Below are positions 11,216 to 23,951 of a stretch of DNA of 64,000 nt, in pieces. Source of the stretch: Galeopsis tetrahit. Lineage: Eukaryota; Streptophyta; Magnoliopsida; Lamiales; Lamiaceae. Positions within the stretch are counted from its first letter, which is position 1, and every line of letters begins with the position of its first letter. The position numbers were made by a program, and so were the translations under genes. The notes under the pieces were generated by a model. That model had not been told where the DNA came from. It worked only from the letters and a program-made list of their open reading frames with translations, and did not search any database. Location: assembly GCA_963675135.1 (NCBI GenBank), contig OY776128.1, forward strand, positions 69,632,670 through 69,696,669. Reading direction: 5' to 3'.

Positions 11216-11642
11216 TGTAATAAATTATTTTATTGTATAAGGATAAAAATGTAAATTTACAATAATATATTTTAATTAATTTAATTTAATAGAAAATACA
11301 AATTTATGACACATTACGACACATTACGACAATACATATCGTAAAATTTACAAAAGGTAATAGGTCATTAAATCTAAACCTTTAGATTAGATTTTTAATG
11401 GCTTATATTAACTGACTACGGTAGTCATTACGACACGTTACGACACACTGACTACATATAGAAGGTCCCTCACAACATTACTCATTATATCTTTTCTTAT
11501 AAATTTCTTAAATTGTATGTCATCCAAGGGTGCAAATTTATTTGAGACGGTGTTAGTATTAAATTATATAAAACAAAATATTTGTGAGAGTGTGAGACCG
11601 AAGAGGCCGATGCTATATGTTGGACTTTTGTGCTTTAAGAGT

Positions 11643-12222
11643 AGGCGTGGGTTATTTGCCCCTCCATGAATGTTACATCTACCCTCTCATACACGTAGTC
11701 CCAAAAAGTTTGATAGATGCACTCTCCCACATTATCTTTTATTTCTTTTTCTCTCAAAATTTCTATGATAAATGCACTTCACTAAAATTTTAATTCCCTT
11801 CTCAAATTCTAATTTTTCCCTTATTCTTCCCCCACCTTATTCTTTCTCACATCATTCTTCTTCCTCCAACCCGCCGTCCCTTCATTCCTTTTTTTTTTTT
11901 TTTTTTTTTTCATTTTTGCAACAATGGACGATGCCACCCTACCTGAAACCCACCAAAGTCGGCTGACGTCCCCACCTTCTTCCCGTACGTAGATATGTGT
12001 GTTTTTTTTTTTAAGATTTTTAAGTTTTATTTTTTAATTTTTAAATTTGTTTGGATGGCGATAGCGTTCCTTGCAGTTAGGGTTAGTTTGAATTTTAGGA
12101 GATTGCGCCTATTTGTTTGTATGTTATTAAAAGTTCAAAACGAGTATTTTGCATGAATATGTAATTAATGAAAGTGGAGGGAGTGCATCTCACATTTATG
12201 GAGGAGCAAATAACCCACGCCT
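11643..12222. mobile_element. Small TIR element
   Basis: Left end AGGCGTGGGTTATTTGCCCC matches the complement of the right end GGAGCAAATAACCCACGCCT. Similarity continues inward for over 40 bp (CTCCATGAATGTTACAT against CTCCATAAATGTGAGAT). The interior has a T-run (11888-11910) and a GC-rich patch with GTACGTAGAT. There is no transposase and no clear target duplication. It is another non-autonomous DNA element. Confidence 0.65.
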
Positions 12223-12654
12223 TAGTTTCAATGGTTCTGGGCTTTTAACTCACAAAAGTCCGTTTATATTAGTCATTAAATTCTACTAGCTTAAAATTGG
12301 TGATTTCCTCTCTCTTTTCCACAAAGGGCGCAGCTAAAGGCACCCAAGGATACTATATATGAGTACACCCGCGCGATGAGAACACACACAAAATGGATGA
12401 GGACACCCACGTGGAAATCTAAAAAATAATCTTCTCATTTCAAATCCTAATTAAATCATTATTTCCTCCATTTCTCACATTTTCACACACAAGGGTGCAC
12501 CCACCTCCCCCTCCTTCCCAATCGCCGCCGCCGCCGACCACCAGCCACGCCGCCGCAACCCTCCCCGTCTTGTTCGCAGCACACCCAGTCACGCCTTCGC
12601 CCACCTTCTCCCTCTCTGACTTGGTTCGTATTTTGCACACTTTTTCAAACAACA

Positions 12655-13885
12655 ATACGATCCCCACAAGCGTATGGGTTCGATTGTAGTATGATAAGTA
12701 TACGACCTAGTAGATTTTCGTTCCAAGTACCTAGAGAGAGCGTGGAGCCCCAAAACTATAAGTCGAAATGGTGTTATAGAAGCTAAACGAGAGGATAAAC
12801 AAATAACAACTAATGCAAACAACTAAACTAACTCTCAAAGATGAAAGTGCAAGTGGAAGAATTGATTCGGGTGTCTTCCTTATGTGGGATCACTAATGAA
12901 TTAACGAACTAATCACAATAATTAAACCTAATGTCTTAAATTGTGCTAAAGGCTATCACATAAGTGTGCAAACCCCCTCGAAAGGCATAGGTAAACAACG
13001 TGCATTGATTAGCAATTATATGATCTAATCAAATACCATAAGCTCCTAAGATAGTGTCTCATAAGCACTTTCAACACGGTTACTAATGCTTATGAGACGC
13101 CCTCTCACCAATCTCCTAGACGACCTCTATTCGATTAATGTCTAATGTTGTCGATCTAAGCAATCAACCCTCTCTCGGTTAAGCAAATTACTATTTAACT
13201 TCAATTAATTAATCAAAGCTCACACTCACAACCCAATCATGCAAACCCAACTGTTGTTGCAATTAACATAATCGAATTAAAATCAAATTAACAACTAAAT
13301 ATTGAAATAAAGGAAAGAAAACACATCTAGTCTTCAAATCTCCCAAAGCTTACAATAAAATGAAATACTAAATTAAACCTATCTAATAAATGAAAGAACA
13401 TGCTAAACTAATTTAACTATTGAGTGAAGTGTGGGAGAGGATGGGATTTCCTCCCCCAATGAAGTGATGCCCTATTCTCGCCAATCCTCTGTGTCCCTGT
13501 ATTGCCTCCCCGAATTCTGAATGGCCGATAGCTTGTTAATCCCCCCAAATTCATGAAATGGGCCTAAGCCCATTAGCTATTAAAAATCAGTTGCATATTT
13601 CTGCCACCAAATCCGTAATGGTGAGGGACTCCTCCAATTTCCATCATTAAATGGGTCCCAGACAATTGCCAAACTCCCTTCCCAAAAGTTACTGCCTTCT
13701 TTTCTAATTTTTCAAGAAGAAAATGTAGCCCAATTCAAATGCAATAATGGGACTAGAATTAATTGATCTTTTTCTTCTTGGGCCCAATTGTAATTTCACT
13801 CTAATTATTCCTTCGGTTGACTCCACGATATAATCGAGGCGTGTTTTGCTAAAAAAAATGCTCATTTACCTATAAAATAAACAAA
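12655..13885 (-). mobile_element. Gypsy LTR fragment (diverged relative of the 52-60 kb element)
   Basis: The left end CCACAAGCGTATGGGTTCGA and following GATAAGTATACGACC align with CCGCAAGTGTACGGTGTC and GATAAGCACGAGG in the LTR at 52141. The right end, GTGTTTTGCT then ACCTATAAAAT and ACAAAAC, aligns with 53719-53771, including the TATA-like CTATAAAAT. It therefore looks like most of a solo or truncated LTR on the minus strand. No PBS, PPT or gag is attached. Confidence 0.6.
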
Positions 13886-14122
13886 ACGCCACATTTCTCC
13901 AGATCAGATACAGCCCACAAAATTCAAGCAAATAAAGAGCACATAGAAAGAGAATCCATAGAGAGAAACCCCGAACCATCTTATCCGAAAACCACACAAA
14001 CGACACCGACACACCGTCACAACATCCAGCTGAAACACACAAAAACAGCGAAGCCAATAAAGAACAACGCCAAATACAGAAGAGTAAGGTTTAACGAGGA
14101 AGAAGGGGAATGGAAGGTCTTC

Positions 14123-14365
14123 GTGAAGGATCTCGCATCTCCCTCAGAAGTAACGTCGATTGGAGGACGGCAGGAAGACAGAGACATCCTTGAGGAAAGG
14201 CAAACTAAAGAAACAAATGAGGCAGTGATCACTTGGAATTTAGGGAAAAGCCTGGGTATGGAATCAAAATCAACAGAAGAGGCAGTAGCTAGGAAACTGA
14301 TCGAAATGAAAGGGTCAAGCGACGCAAATCAGGACAAAGTCAAGGAGAAGAGCAAGGTAATTTAA
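14123..14365 (+). pseudogene. LINE ORF1-like fragment
   Basis: Open frame of about 80 codons, acidic and lysine-rich, ending just before the endonuclease start at 14368. It has no zinc knuckle. The position matches the end of a plant LINE ORF1 or linker. Little else can be said. Confidence 0.4.
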
Positions 14366-14367
14366 TT

Positions 14368-17300
14368 ATGCGTGTACTATCTTATAACATACGTGGCCTA
14401 GGGAGCAGGGTGAAGAGGAGAGAACTACAGATGTTGATAGGACAATTAAAAATTGATTTCTGTTGTATTCAAGAATCGAAATTGGAAAATTGCGACGAAA
14501 TTATATGTAAAGTTATTTGGGGAACTGACAATGTGGGATGGGCAACCAAGAACTCAGAGGGCAGGGCAGGGCAGGGGGGATAGTATCTCTATGGAACAAC
14601 CAAGTGTTCACGAGCACCAGATCATGGTCAATACAAGGGGCACTGATAGTAAACGGGCTATGGGGTGAAGAACGAATACAGTGATGCATCATCAACGTAT
14701 ACGCACCATATGCACTCTCTGAGAAAATAGAATTGTGGGATAGACTGGAAAGAGTGGTCGACCAAAATGCGGGAGCATGTGTGTGCGTTGCACGGGACTT
14801 CAACGCTATTTGAAGAGATTCAAAGAGGGCTGGAAGAAACTTGACACCAAACAGGAGGGACATAAATGCTTTCGATAAATTCATCAGAGACTCTAACTTA
14901 ATGGATTTACGGTTACATGGGAGAAACTACACATGGTATAAATCGGACGGCAGCTGTAAAAGTAGGATTCATAGAATTCTACTCAACACATAATGGTTGT
15001 CAAAATGGCCATGCTCATACCAGAAGGGGATAAAAAGATCGGTGTCCGACCACTGCCCAATAATTCTCGAAATCAAATCAAAAGATTGGGGGCCGAAACC
15101 ATTTAGAAGTATAAACGCGTGGAGTAATCACCCGGATTTTAAAAGTTTCGTGACGGAGAAATGGAACAGCTACGACATAACGGGACGGGGCTGCTATGTG
15201 TTGAAAGAGAAGTTGAAACGGCTTAAACAAGACCTGAAGAAATGGAACAAAGAGGTATTTGGGCACATGGACAGGAAAATCGACTCTCATAGAGAGGAAA
15301 TAGCCAGATTGGATATGATGGACGAGATTTTCGGTCTGGACGAGGCTGAAATAGTGAAACGCAATGAATCAACATCAAGCATTTTCAGAGAACTAAAACA
15401 GAGGGACACACTACAGCACCAAAAATACAGGAACAAATGGATAAAGGAAGGAGATCTAAATACCAGGATATTCCATCAGTGCATAAATAAACGAAGAAAA
15501 AGGAACGAGATCATAAGGATAGAGCTACACGGCGAATGGGTGGAAGAGGTCCCTGCAGTAAAAAAAGGAATATTTGAGCACTTCAAGTCGCACTTCAAAG
15601 GTCAGAGATTCAACAGACCAACCTTCAATCCTGAACTGGTCCAAAAGAAAATACCAGAGGCTGAACAAGCAGTGCTTATCGCTCCTTTCTCGGAGGAGGA
15701 GGTGAAAAAAGCAATTTGGTCTTGTGGAAGCTCCAAGAGCCCAGGCCCCGACGACTTCAACTTTCACTTCTTGAAGGAATTCTGGGAGATATATAAAGGA
15801 GACATGATGAGAACAATGGAAGAATTTCACCAACATGGCAGATTTGTCAGAGGATTCAACCCATCCTTCATCGCCCTAATCCCGAAGAAGGAAGAAACAA
15901 GAGGTTTAGGTGACTACCGACCAATATCTCTGATCAATGGATTCTACAAGATAGTGTCAAAAGTGCTAGCAAACAGATTGAGCAGAGTACTGGAGGCAAT
16001 CATTTCAGAAAATCAGAGTGCATTTATTGGTGGTCGCCAAATCCTGGATAACATAATTGTACTAAACGAAGCAATTGACGAGGCAAGAAAGAGGAAGACA
16101 GAGAGAATATTTTTTAAGATTGATTTTGCAAAGGCATACAACTCAATTGAATGGCGATTCATAGATAATATGATGACGTGCTTCGGATTTGATACAAAAT
16201 GGAGAAACTGGGTAATGGAGTGCATTACAACGACATCAGCGTCAGTACTAGTCAATGGAATCCTGACCGAGGAGTTTAAATTGGAACGAGGCCTAAGGCA
16301 GGGCGACCCCCTGTCACCCTTCCTCTTCCTAATAGCAGCAGAGGGTCTTAGCATCCTGATGACAAGGGCAACAAATCTTAATCTATTCACACCAGCAATA
16401 ATGGGCAAGGACAAAATTCAGGTATCTCATCTGCAATTTGCAGACGACACTATACTCATGGGGGAAGCGTCGATGGAAAATATCAGAATGATGAGAAGAA
16501 TCCCCAATCTGATGGAGTTATCCTCAGGCCTAAAAGTGAATTTCGAAAAGAGCAGCCTATATGGGGTGAATATCAACGATAATAGGGCAGCGGAACTAGC
16601 AGCAGAGATCAATTGCACTGTCGGCAAAATTCCATTCACCTATTTGGGAATGAAAGTGGGGATACACCAACGAAAAATCGCGGAATGGGCGGGAGAGGTG
16701 AAGAAGATTGGGAGCAGACTAAAACGGTGGGAAGGGCTCAAGATATCCTTCGGCGGCAGAATTACTCTACTAAATTCGGTACTTTCGTCAATTCCTATAT
16801 ATTACCTGTCACTCTACAAACTACCCAAAAAAACTTTGAATGACATAGTAAAAATGCAACGTAATTTTTTATGGGGAGGGAAGGAGGGTGAGAGGAAGAT
16901 AGCCTGGATCAATTGGAATTCTATATGCCAAATAAAAGAATTGGGGGGACTGGGGGTTAAGAATTTGGAGGTTTTCAACCAGGCCTTATTAAGGAAGTGG
17001 ATGTGGAGATTTTTGAGCGAGAAAAATAATCTATGGTCTAGAGTCATCAAATCTAGGTATGGGAGTCGGTGGGCGGAGGGTCATGTCCCGGCGGGCGTAT
17101 CGGGGTGGTGGAGAGAAATAATTAAAAACACGATAGGAGCTGAGGGGGGTGGTTCGAGGGGGAATTGGAGAGAGTTATAGGGAACGAGAGTGATATTAGA
17201 TTCTGGGAGGACTTATGGATTGGAGATGAGTGCCTAAAAAATAAGTGCAGCAGACTATACCAGTTAAGCTTAGATAGAGATAAGCTTATCAGTGAGATGG

Positions 17301-18063
17301 GCGAATGGCTAGAGGGCAATTGGGTTTGGAATTGGACTTGGAGGAGGGAGTTAGTAGACAGGGATATGAGGCATATTAACGTTTTTTTGTAGATTGTTAA
17401 TAATCACAGGTTATCAAGAGACGAGGAGGGCACATGGAGATGGAGAGCGACATCATCAGGGAACTATACTACGAAGGAAGCATACGAGATTCTTAATAGG
17501 CCAAGAGCAGCAATATCGATGACCGAGGATAGGAAAGAGAGCTACAAATTGGTCTGGAACTCAATCGCTCCGCAAAAGGTGAACGCGCCGCCTGGAGACT
17601 GCTGTGGAGGAGGATCGCGACAAAAGTAAATTTACACCAGAAACATGCTCTACCAAGCAACACAGATTTAACATGCATTTTTTGTGGAGATCAAGAAGAA
17701 ACTCTAAACCACTGCTTTTTCGAATGCCCCTTTGTGCATAAGCTATGGATGGAATATTACAATTGGTTGGGGATACACACTGTACTCCAAACTGATCCGA
17801 TTGGAAATTTTCTGAGTCATAGTCGACTGTTCAATGGCAAGAGGGGTGTGAAGACAGTTGTATGTTTTTGGAACGGCATTGTGTGGCTAATATGGAAGTG
17901 GAGAAATGACCATATATTCAACAACAGGGAAATAGTTTTAAAAAGGATGTTGATGGAACTCAAAGCAAGATTGTGGAGCTGGGTGACGACCAAGGAGAGC
18001 AGCAACAGAGGAGGAACATTTGCAAACTGGGTTTTAGACCCACGTCCAAAGCTAGGCCTTTAA
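14368..18063 (+). pseudogene. LINE endonuclease-reverse transcriptase, disrupted
   Basis: The endonuclease begins MRVLSYNIRGLGSRVKRREL with the IQESK catalytic motif. It then shifts frame near 14580 and meets stops around 14681, 14811 and 14993; VYAPY, RDFNAI and SDHCP motifs remain readable. From about 14997 to 17180 there is a long intact reverse transcriptase stretch: GPDDFNFHFLKEFW, DYRPISLINGFYKIVSKVLANR, FKIDFAKAYNSI, LRQGDPLSPFLFL and the catalytic FADD at about 16437. The frame shifts again near 17165, stops at 17392, then zf-RVT text (TCIFCGDQEETLNHCFFECPF) continues to 18063. In life it would reverse-transcribe its own RNA at a nicked target; this copy cannot make the full protein. 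Confidence 0.85.
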
Positions 18064-18319
18064 TTTGATATAATGTAAACGGTAGTATAGGCAATTATGT
18101 GCTCACGTGAAGGGGCAACTCTCATGCTTCTTCATACCTTTTGTACTGAACTTCAAACGCATTACAATATATATATATATATATATATAAAAGGTACTTG
18201 TCTGATCAAAAAAAAAAAAAAAAACAATGAGTCAAATTAGTGTAAATAATGCACAAAATCCTATAAAATTATGCAAATTAAATCCATGAATTTCAAGCAA
18301 TTTTCACACTAATCACTCT

Positions 18320-18510
18320 CCACTCACACTGCGACGCCGCCCGCCACGCCGTCCGCAGCGACGCCGCCCGCCATGCCTATTCGCAGCGACGCAGCCCGTT
18401 CGCATCGATGCCCCCACCATCAACGCCGCCCGTTCGCATCGTCGCCCCCACCATCAACGCCGCCAGTTCGTCGCCCTCCTTCCCCGTCCGCCAGCGTTTC
18501 AAGTAAGTTT
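18320..18510 (+). pseudogene. GC-rich exon-like patch with consensus donor in TIR element
   Basis: Pro/Arg/Ala-rich coding-like GC block ending at TTTCAA before GTAAGTTTAGGTTT (donor GT at 18503). The same donor context occurs after the GC-rich patch at 61652 in a different TIR element. It resembles a captured first exon. No parent gene is recognised. Confidence 0.4.
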
Positions 18511-18539
18511 AGGTTTCTGAAAATTATGAAATTTAGGTT

Positions 18540-18780
18540 TGTGAAAAAATTAGGGTTTTTGGATTATTTTCGAACAATCTATGTTTGTTTTGGAAAAAAA
18601 TTCGAACAATCTGTTTTTGTTTTGGAAAAAATTTCGAACATCTTGTTCGATTTTTTTTTTCGAACAAACTTAATTTGTTTTGAATATTTTTTCGAACACA
18701 TTGAGTTTGTTGTGTAAAAATTTTCGTACATCTTAATTTTGTTCGGTTAATATTTTCGAACATCTTAAGAATTTTTTTTT
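18540..18780. repeat. Degenerate tandem repeat (TTCGAACA-type)
   Basis: Six or so units of about 35-45 bp with TTTTCGAACA, TCTTG/TTTG and GTTTTGGAAAAAA. It lies in the right part of the 12326-18995 element. Confidence 0.65.
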
Positions 18781-19290
18781 ATTATTTTTGTTGATTTTTT
18801 GTTGAAGAATGGTGTTTATTTTGGTGGTGGTGGAGGAGATGATTCTACCGTGAAATAGAAGCGGTGGGTGTACTCATCCGTCCTTTTTTAAAAAAATATG
18901 CAGAAGGGATATAAACGACATTTCGCATACCCCTTGTGATAAAATAGAAGCGGTGGGTGTCCTCATAGAATCCTTGGGTGCCTTTAGCCGCGCCCCTCCA
19001 GAAAATAAATGTGCTATAACCCAACCCATAGAGGGCAACAGCCTAACTGATGTGATTCAAGGTGATACTATGAAGATAATAACCCTATTTCGTTTCTATA
19101 TGAACAAAGAAGAATTAATTCTTGCCAATTTGACTCTATTCTAGATTTTTTTTAAAATTTTTCTTTATTGAGACACTTTTAAATGAAACGGTTTCATATA
19201 TAAAACGATTAGGTAACACTTTATTTTACTATCTACACTTTAATTTGTTTCAAAACATGATCTAAGTAAGTTTAAAAATCATTTGATATA

Positions 19291-19533
19291 CTCTATCCGT
19301 TCCGTCATAAATATTTCCTTTATTTTTTACACGGAGATTAGGTAGTATAATATAAAATGTGGGTAGTCAGAATAGAAAGATGTAAGAAGAATAAAATGTA
19401 GAGGGAGGTAGAAAGATAAAAGACAAAATTAGATAAAAATGAAAAAATGTAAAAAGATAATGAACATAAAAATTTTATTATAATGAAACATCTAAAATAG
19501 ATAAATGCAAATCTTACTACGGAACGAATGAAG
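19291..19533. mobile_element. Stowaway-like MITE
   Basis: The left end CTCTATCCGTTCCGTCATAA and the complement of the right end, CTTCATTCGTTCCGTAGTAA, form the terminal inverted repeats, flanked by TA on both sides. AT-rich interior without coding capacity. Confidence 0.75.
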
Positions 19534-19561
19534 TATATATATATATATACTGTATAGTGCT

Positions 19562-19862
19562 GTTATTCGAATCGAGCCTTAACGAGACTCGGCTCGGCTC
19601 GAGTCGTTTAGCTTAATGAACCGAGCTCGTTAAATACTCGATTTACTAACGAGGTTGGCTTGTTAGGCTCGATAACTAATTTTTTGTAAAAAAATCCATT
19701 AGGCTTGGCAGGCTCGGCTCGATAGGCTCGTTAACGAGTCGAGCCGAGCTCAATTTTTAACTCAGTAATGTTATCGAGTCGAGCCGAGCTCTGCTCGATA
19801 AGAGCTCGAATCGAGCTCGAACCTCAAATACTCGGCTCGACTCGGCTCGAATAAGAGCTCTA
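19562..19862. repeat. CGAGCCGAGCTC-rich hAT-type remnant
   Basis: Dense repeats of GGCTCGAGTCG, CGAGCCGAGCTC and complements in both orientations. This word content is shared with the better-defined hAT MITE at 62819-63142. Termini were not resolved. Confidence 0.5.
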
Positions 19863-22800
19863 TATATACATGTGTGTGTGAACGGTATTGTATTTCTACC
19901 GACTATTTCATCACATCCACATATGTCTACTGATTAATATAAATGAAATACTCCTACTACAAAGAGTCAAAGGAGCTAAATCATCTATTAGTAGTACAAT
20001 CTCAATCCAAAACAGATAACATCATTACAAGTATACAGTCAAAATATATTCAATATCTATTTAGCAAAATATAGCATATATAATTAATTAGGGCCTGAGA
20101 AATAATTCGCTTTGTGGTACATTTTGGCACTGAATTTAATAGTGTATACATTTTTCAAGGTAATTGGGGGTCTAAATGTGGGCTTAAAGTTGGTCTATTT
20201 TAGTCTTTGAAACATGCATGCAATACCCAGACTGTAAAGCTCTTGTTGGGCCCATTAATAATACACTGCACCCATTCAATTTCATAAGAAATAATTAAAT
20301 TCCTTTAATCACGAAAGCAAATTATAAATCGAGTACAATATTATTAGTATTTTATTGAATTTTAGAAATCATGTTTGACATGTGTTGATTTATTTTTTTA
20401 AAAATCTTGTGAAAGGAAAAAAAAAAAAAAGCATGTTCAAATTTGTTTCGTGATTATACCAATTTTAAATTATACTGTAAATCTCAAATATATATATATA
20501 TTCCTAATTCTCCATGCACATCAAATCAAAGAATGAATAAAGATCGATCGAGTCATTTTAATATTTTCTTATGTATATTCTTTTTCTCTGTCCTGCACAG
20601 TGCACATCATCTATCTCTTCAGTTGTACAATTTACAAAGAAGGTGGGGGAAGAAAAGCAGACGGCATGCATTGCTTTTTTCCTCATATGCCTGCAACTTT
20701 TAAAAAAAAAACACGCACATATTTGATCTTCAGTTTTTATGTTTCATCCAGTGCTTTATATGTAGTTCTTAATACATATCATGTGTTAATTTACTAAATA
20801 AGAATATATTTGAAAGTTTATATATAGTTAAAATTCAAAATTTTATGCACAGTATAAAAAATGAAATAAGACCATAATTTTGGGAGGGGAATATATGAAA
20901 AATAGGAAATCAATTACTGATATTTTAATTTCGCCCGCCCCCCCCCCCCCCCCCCCCCTCCTCTTCTTGAGTAACCAAATCATGATTATATCATTTAATT
21001 AATCGTGTTATGTGTATTAAAACATATATAAGACCAAATAAACATCAAATTCAAAATGGGAATCCTCTCTCTTTACACATGTATATATAGGAAACAAAAA
21101 AAACTTTAGTAAAGATCTATATATATATATATATGATCATGAATATATCGCTTTTAGGATTTAATTGTTGGAATCTTTGTCAATCCCTAAGAGATATATA
21201 GTATGCATGTAACACCTAGATATCTGTCTGTTGTAGGTTTGCCTTGCTTTAGTAATTAGTACAACATTCTCTCTTGGGATTTCACTTAATTACTGGTTTT
21301 TGCATGGAGATCGATTATATATATATAAAAGCTAGGAGTATTACGAATCGACATTTTCTTTTCATTAGTTTCCTGGATTTTCCAAAGGTTATAAATTAAT
21401 TTATGGTTTCTGAATTTTTGGAAAGCTAAATCTCAAAGACCCAAGCTTATTACACTGAAAAATCAGCTTTAATTACTTCGTTTATCTTTTGCTACTTTGC
21501 ACATGTGGGAGATTCTTACTTTGACCGAACATTAATCATTTAGGTAATTAATTGTGTTCTTAATGCTTAATAATTTGACGATCGAATTCATGATACTACA
21601 AATCTAGCTAGTGGTCTGATCGAATTGATATAAATTTGAAATTCGTTACTTTTATTTAAAATTAATTTACATTGGCAAACTTAATCGTTTCAATTGATAC
21701 AATTAATTAATATTAAATATTTTACTCTAATTTTAATAAATTAATTATTTGGGTGGATATATCATATATTAGACCTACCATGCCCATTAATTCAATTAAT
21801 TAACAATTCAACGCACTGTAAGCCACGTACGATCTTATAATTAGGTCAAAATTTTCATGCTCGACCATTTTCTTTAATTCTTTTAATTAACTAAGTGCTA
21901 ACTGCATGTATGTGGTGCACTTAATTTCAACTAAACTTTTCCATTCTTTATATAGTTTTGATTAGCTAGTCAATATAATCGATTAAAAAAAATCTTTCAA
22001 TGCTTTAATCAATATATGATTAAATTAAAACTAAAATAAAGCCATGACATGACATCCAATCATGCATCTAAAGAAGTGGGGTCATACGCCACATAGTTTT
22101 TTTGGGGCAATAATTAAGTGTAGTACATTAATTATTTAATTCTATAAGAACAATATCTAACGTAGTCCAAATATTAGGCAACAAAATTTTATATTTTCCC
22201 TATTTAGGGTAGCATGAAAAACAATATTTTGAATAGGCATTTGGGTCCAAAATGAGCTAGGCCCTCTTTATAGATAGTGGGATATCATTCAACAAAAATG
22301 TTCTTTATTCGACAAAATTCATTTCGTGGGGCAAAGGGGACCAAATCAAGGGTCCTAACATTTCATTGCAATCATGAATTGAACCCCTCCTTTTTTCTCC
22401 ACTCTAAACCACCATAACTCCTATAATTGCATCTTCTCATAATCAAGTCCAAAATCGAACTCATTTAATCGATAACTTGACCTCAAATTTAATTGACATA
22501 TATAACAAAAAAGTTTTAAGTTAATTATGCATATTTTTTCTAATAAGAATCGATTTGTGCTAGTTTGTCTCGTGTCGAGTACAACGCGATCCTAACCATA
22601 CTCAAATAAATTATTGAAATTGTTGTCCAAATTAATTTCAATAATAAAATGTTCAATATTACTCGAGCAAAGGCTTGCATAAATCAGTTCACCGTGATGC
22701 TGGTTTGCATTTTATGTGTATTTTTGAATGGTGTTAGTTTGGTAATATTAGTTGTTTCATTAAAATGTATTTATTGTTTTACTGTGAGATATTAGCAGTA

Positions 22801-23951
22801 AGAGACAATCTTGTGTGAGACGGTCTCATGTATGAGATGTGGTTTCACTTTGGTATTGTATTTACACTTTACTATGCTTTAATAAAATGGAATTTGAATA
22901 GGATCAAATTCATAAGCCCACGAATCATATGTGTGTAAGAGAGATTGGAACCCGTCTCATACTAATTTTAATTTGTCTAGTTGTAAAACGGTTTTATATA
23001 TATGATAAAATTGGTCCACACACTATTAACTCTATTACTCACTCGTTTAGTATAACTTAGGTTCCGATCCATATATTTTGCAATGTCGTGTGTGGATATA
23101 ATTACTCCAATTAGTAGCATATAACAAGGAGAATAATTATGAGATACGAATATTAATTATGTTTGTGATTATGGACCCTAATTATCTATCCCCCTAACAT
23201 AAGACAACATTATTTGATATATAATGGCTTCCCCGAAATTGATGGAACCTATGGCGCACGCGTCCATGTGTGGGTTTGATTTCTCAATAATGTCATTCAC
23301 GTATTGTAACATGAGTATTGTATATATTTTCAATTTATTTAGATTTTTTTGTCCCTACTAGATTCGTCTATATAGTACTCCTAGTTTAGTTTAAATTTTT
23401 AAAAGATCGGTCAACTAACGACTAACCTTCACTAATTTTATAGACTAATTCATTTAATTTGAGACGGCAGTGTGTCTCTTCAACCCATATATGATATATG
23501 TTTGAAATTAATTTATTTTAGAATATATTAAGACATTATTGCCTCGAAGATTTGGTTAGATATTGTATCATGTATATAATATTCAACACCCATATTCTGA
23601 TATTCACCATCAAATGTCACCATAATTTGGACATTAATAATTTAATATCCCTAAGGTAATATTGTGGCTTAAAGTTACTGAGTTCAAATCATCACTCTCT
23701 CTAAAAAAAAAACATTGCAAATAATTTTTCAAAGATCTCGCTAACTTACCATCATGAATATATAGTATAGATTTATATAATTGCAAATTAAACCATGCAG
23801 TGCTTTTCGTATTTACAGCCTAATTTAAATCACCAATTTTTTATGTTGGTGTAAGTTAGTTTTTCGGGCAGCCTCTTTTGTGCATGAATCTTATGTGGCT
23901 TGTCAATACAATACTCTTTTAATGAAATAACACCATTTTTTAATCTCATTT
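19863..23951. other. Gene-free AT-rich region
   Basis: About 4 kb without coding, RNA or intact transposon signature. Notable only: a C homopolymer at 20938-20958, several short AT repeats, and GAGACGGTCTC near 22817. Short open frames (20443-20703) lack any family pattern. Confidence 0.5.
20938..20958. repeat. C homopolymer (about 21 bp)
   Basis: A run of 21 C after TTTCGCCCG in AT-rich DNA. It could be a real poly-C tract or an assembly/homopolymer artefact. Confidence 0.9.

Larger units (their letters stand above)
9539..11469. mobile_element. Non-autonomous Mutator-like element, copy A
   Basis: Starts GGGCAATTCTTACGGTAGTC and ends GACTACATATAGAAGGTCCC; the ends are imperfect inverted repeats (GGG..TTCT....GTAGTCA). 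Flanks are TCAAAACAT and TCACAACAT, a 9-bp target duplication with one mismatch. There is no transposase. Inside are two inverted minisatellite arms (about 9728-10035 and 10960-11215, unit near 57 bp) around a GC-rich core (10420-10850). It is the same family as 30819-33958, nearly identical over both ends. The 9-bp duplication and captured core argue for a Pack-MULE. Confidence 0.8.
13890..18226 (+). mobile_element. L1-type LINE, degenerate
   Basis: On the + strand in order: an ORF1-like stretch, an apurinic-type endonuclease, reverse transcriptase and a zf-RVT C-terminal domain. A short 3' UTR then carries a TA repeat (about 18166-18190) and a poly-A tail at 18211-18226. The 5' boundary is approximate, as no target duplication was found. 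It interrupts the LTR fragment and TIR element. Several stops and frameshifts make it inactive. Confidence 0.8.
12326..18995. mobile_element. TIR element (Mutator-like) with nested insertions
   Basis: Left terminus GGGCGCAGCTAAAGGCACCC and the complement of the right terminus, GGGCGCGGCTAAAGGCACCC, match for about 45 bp. They continue through CAAGGAT and ACACCC blocks. Flanking 9-mers are TTCCACAAA and CTCCAGAAA, two mismatches, compatible with an old 9-bp duplication. The element's own sequence is the outer part: 12326-12650 and 18227-18995, each with a GC-rich Pro/Ala-type coding-like patch. The middle is a Gypsy LTR fragment and a LINE. No transposase was seen. Confidence 0.65.
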
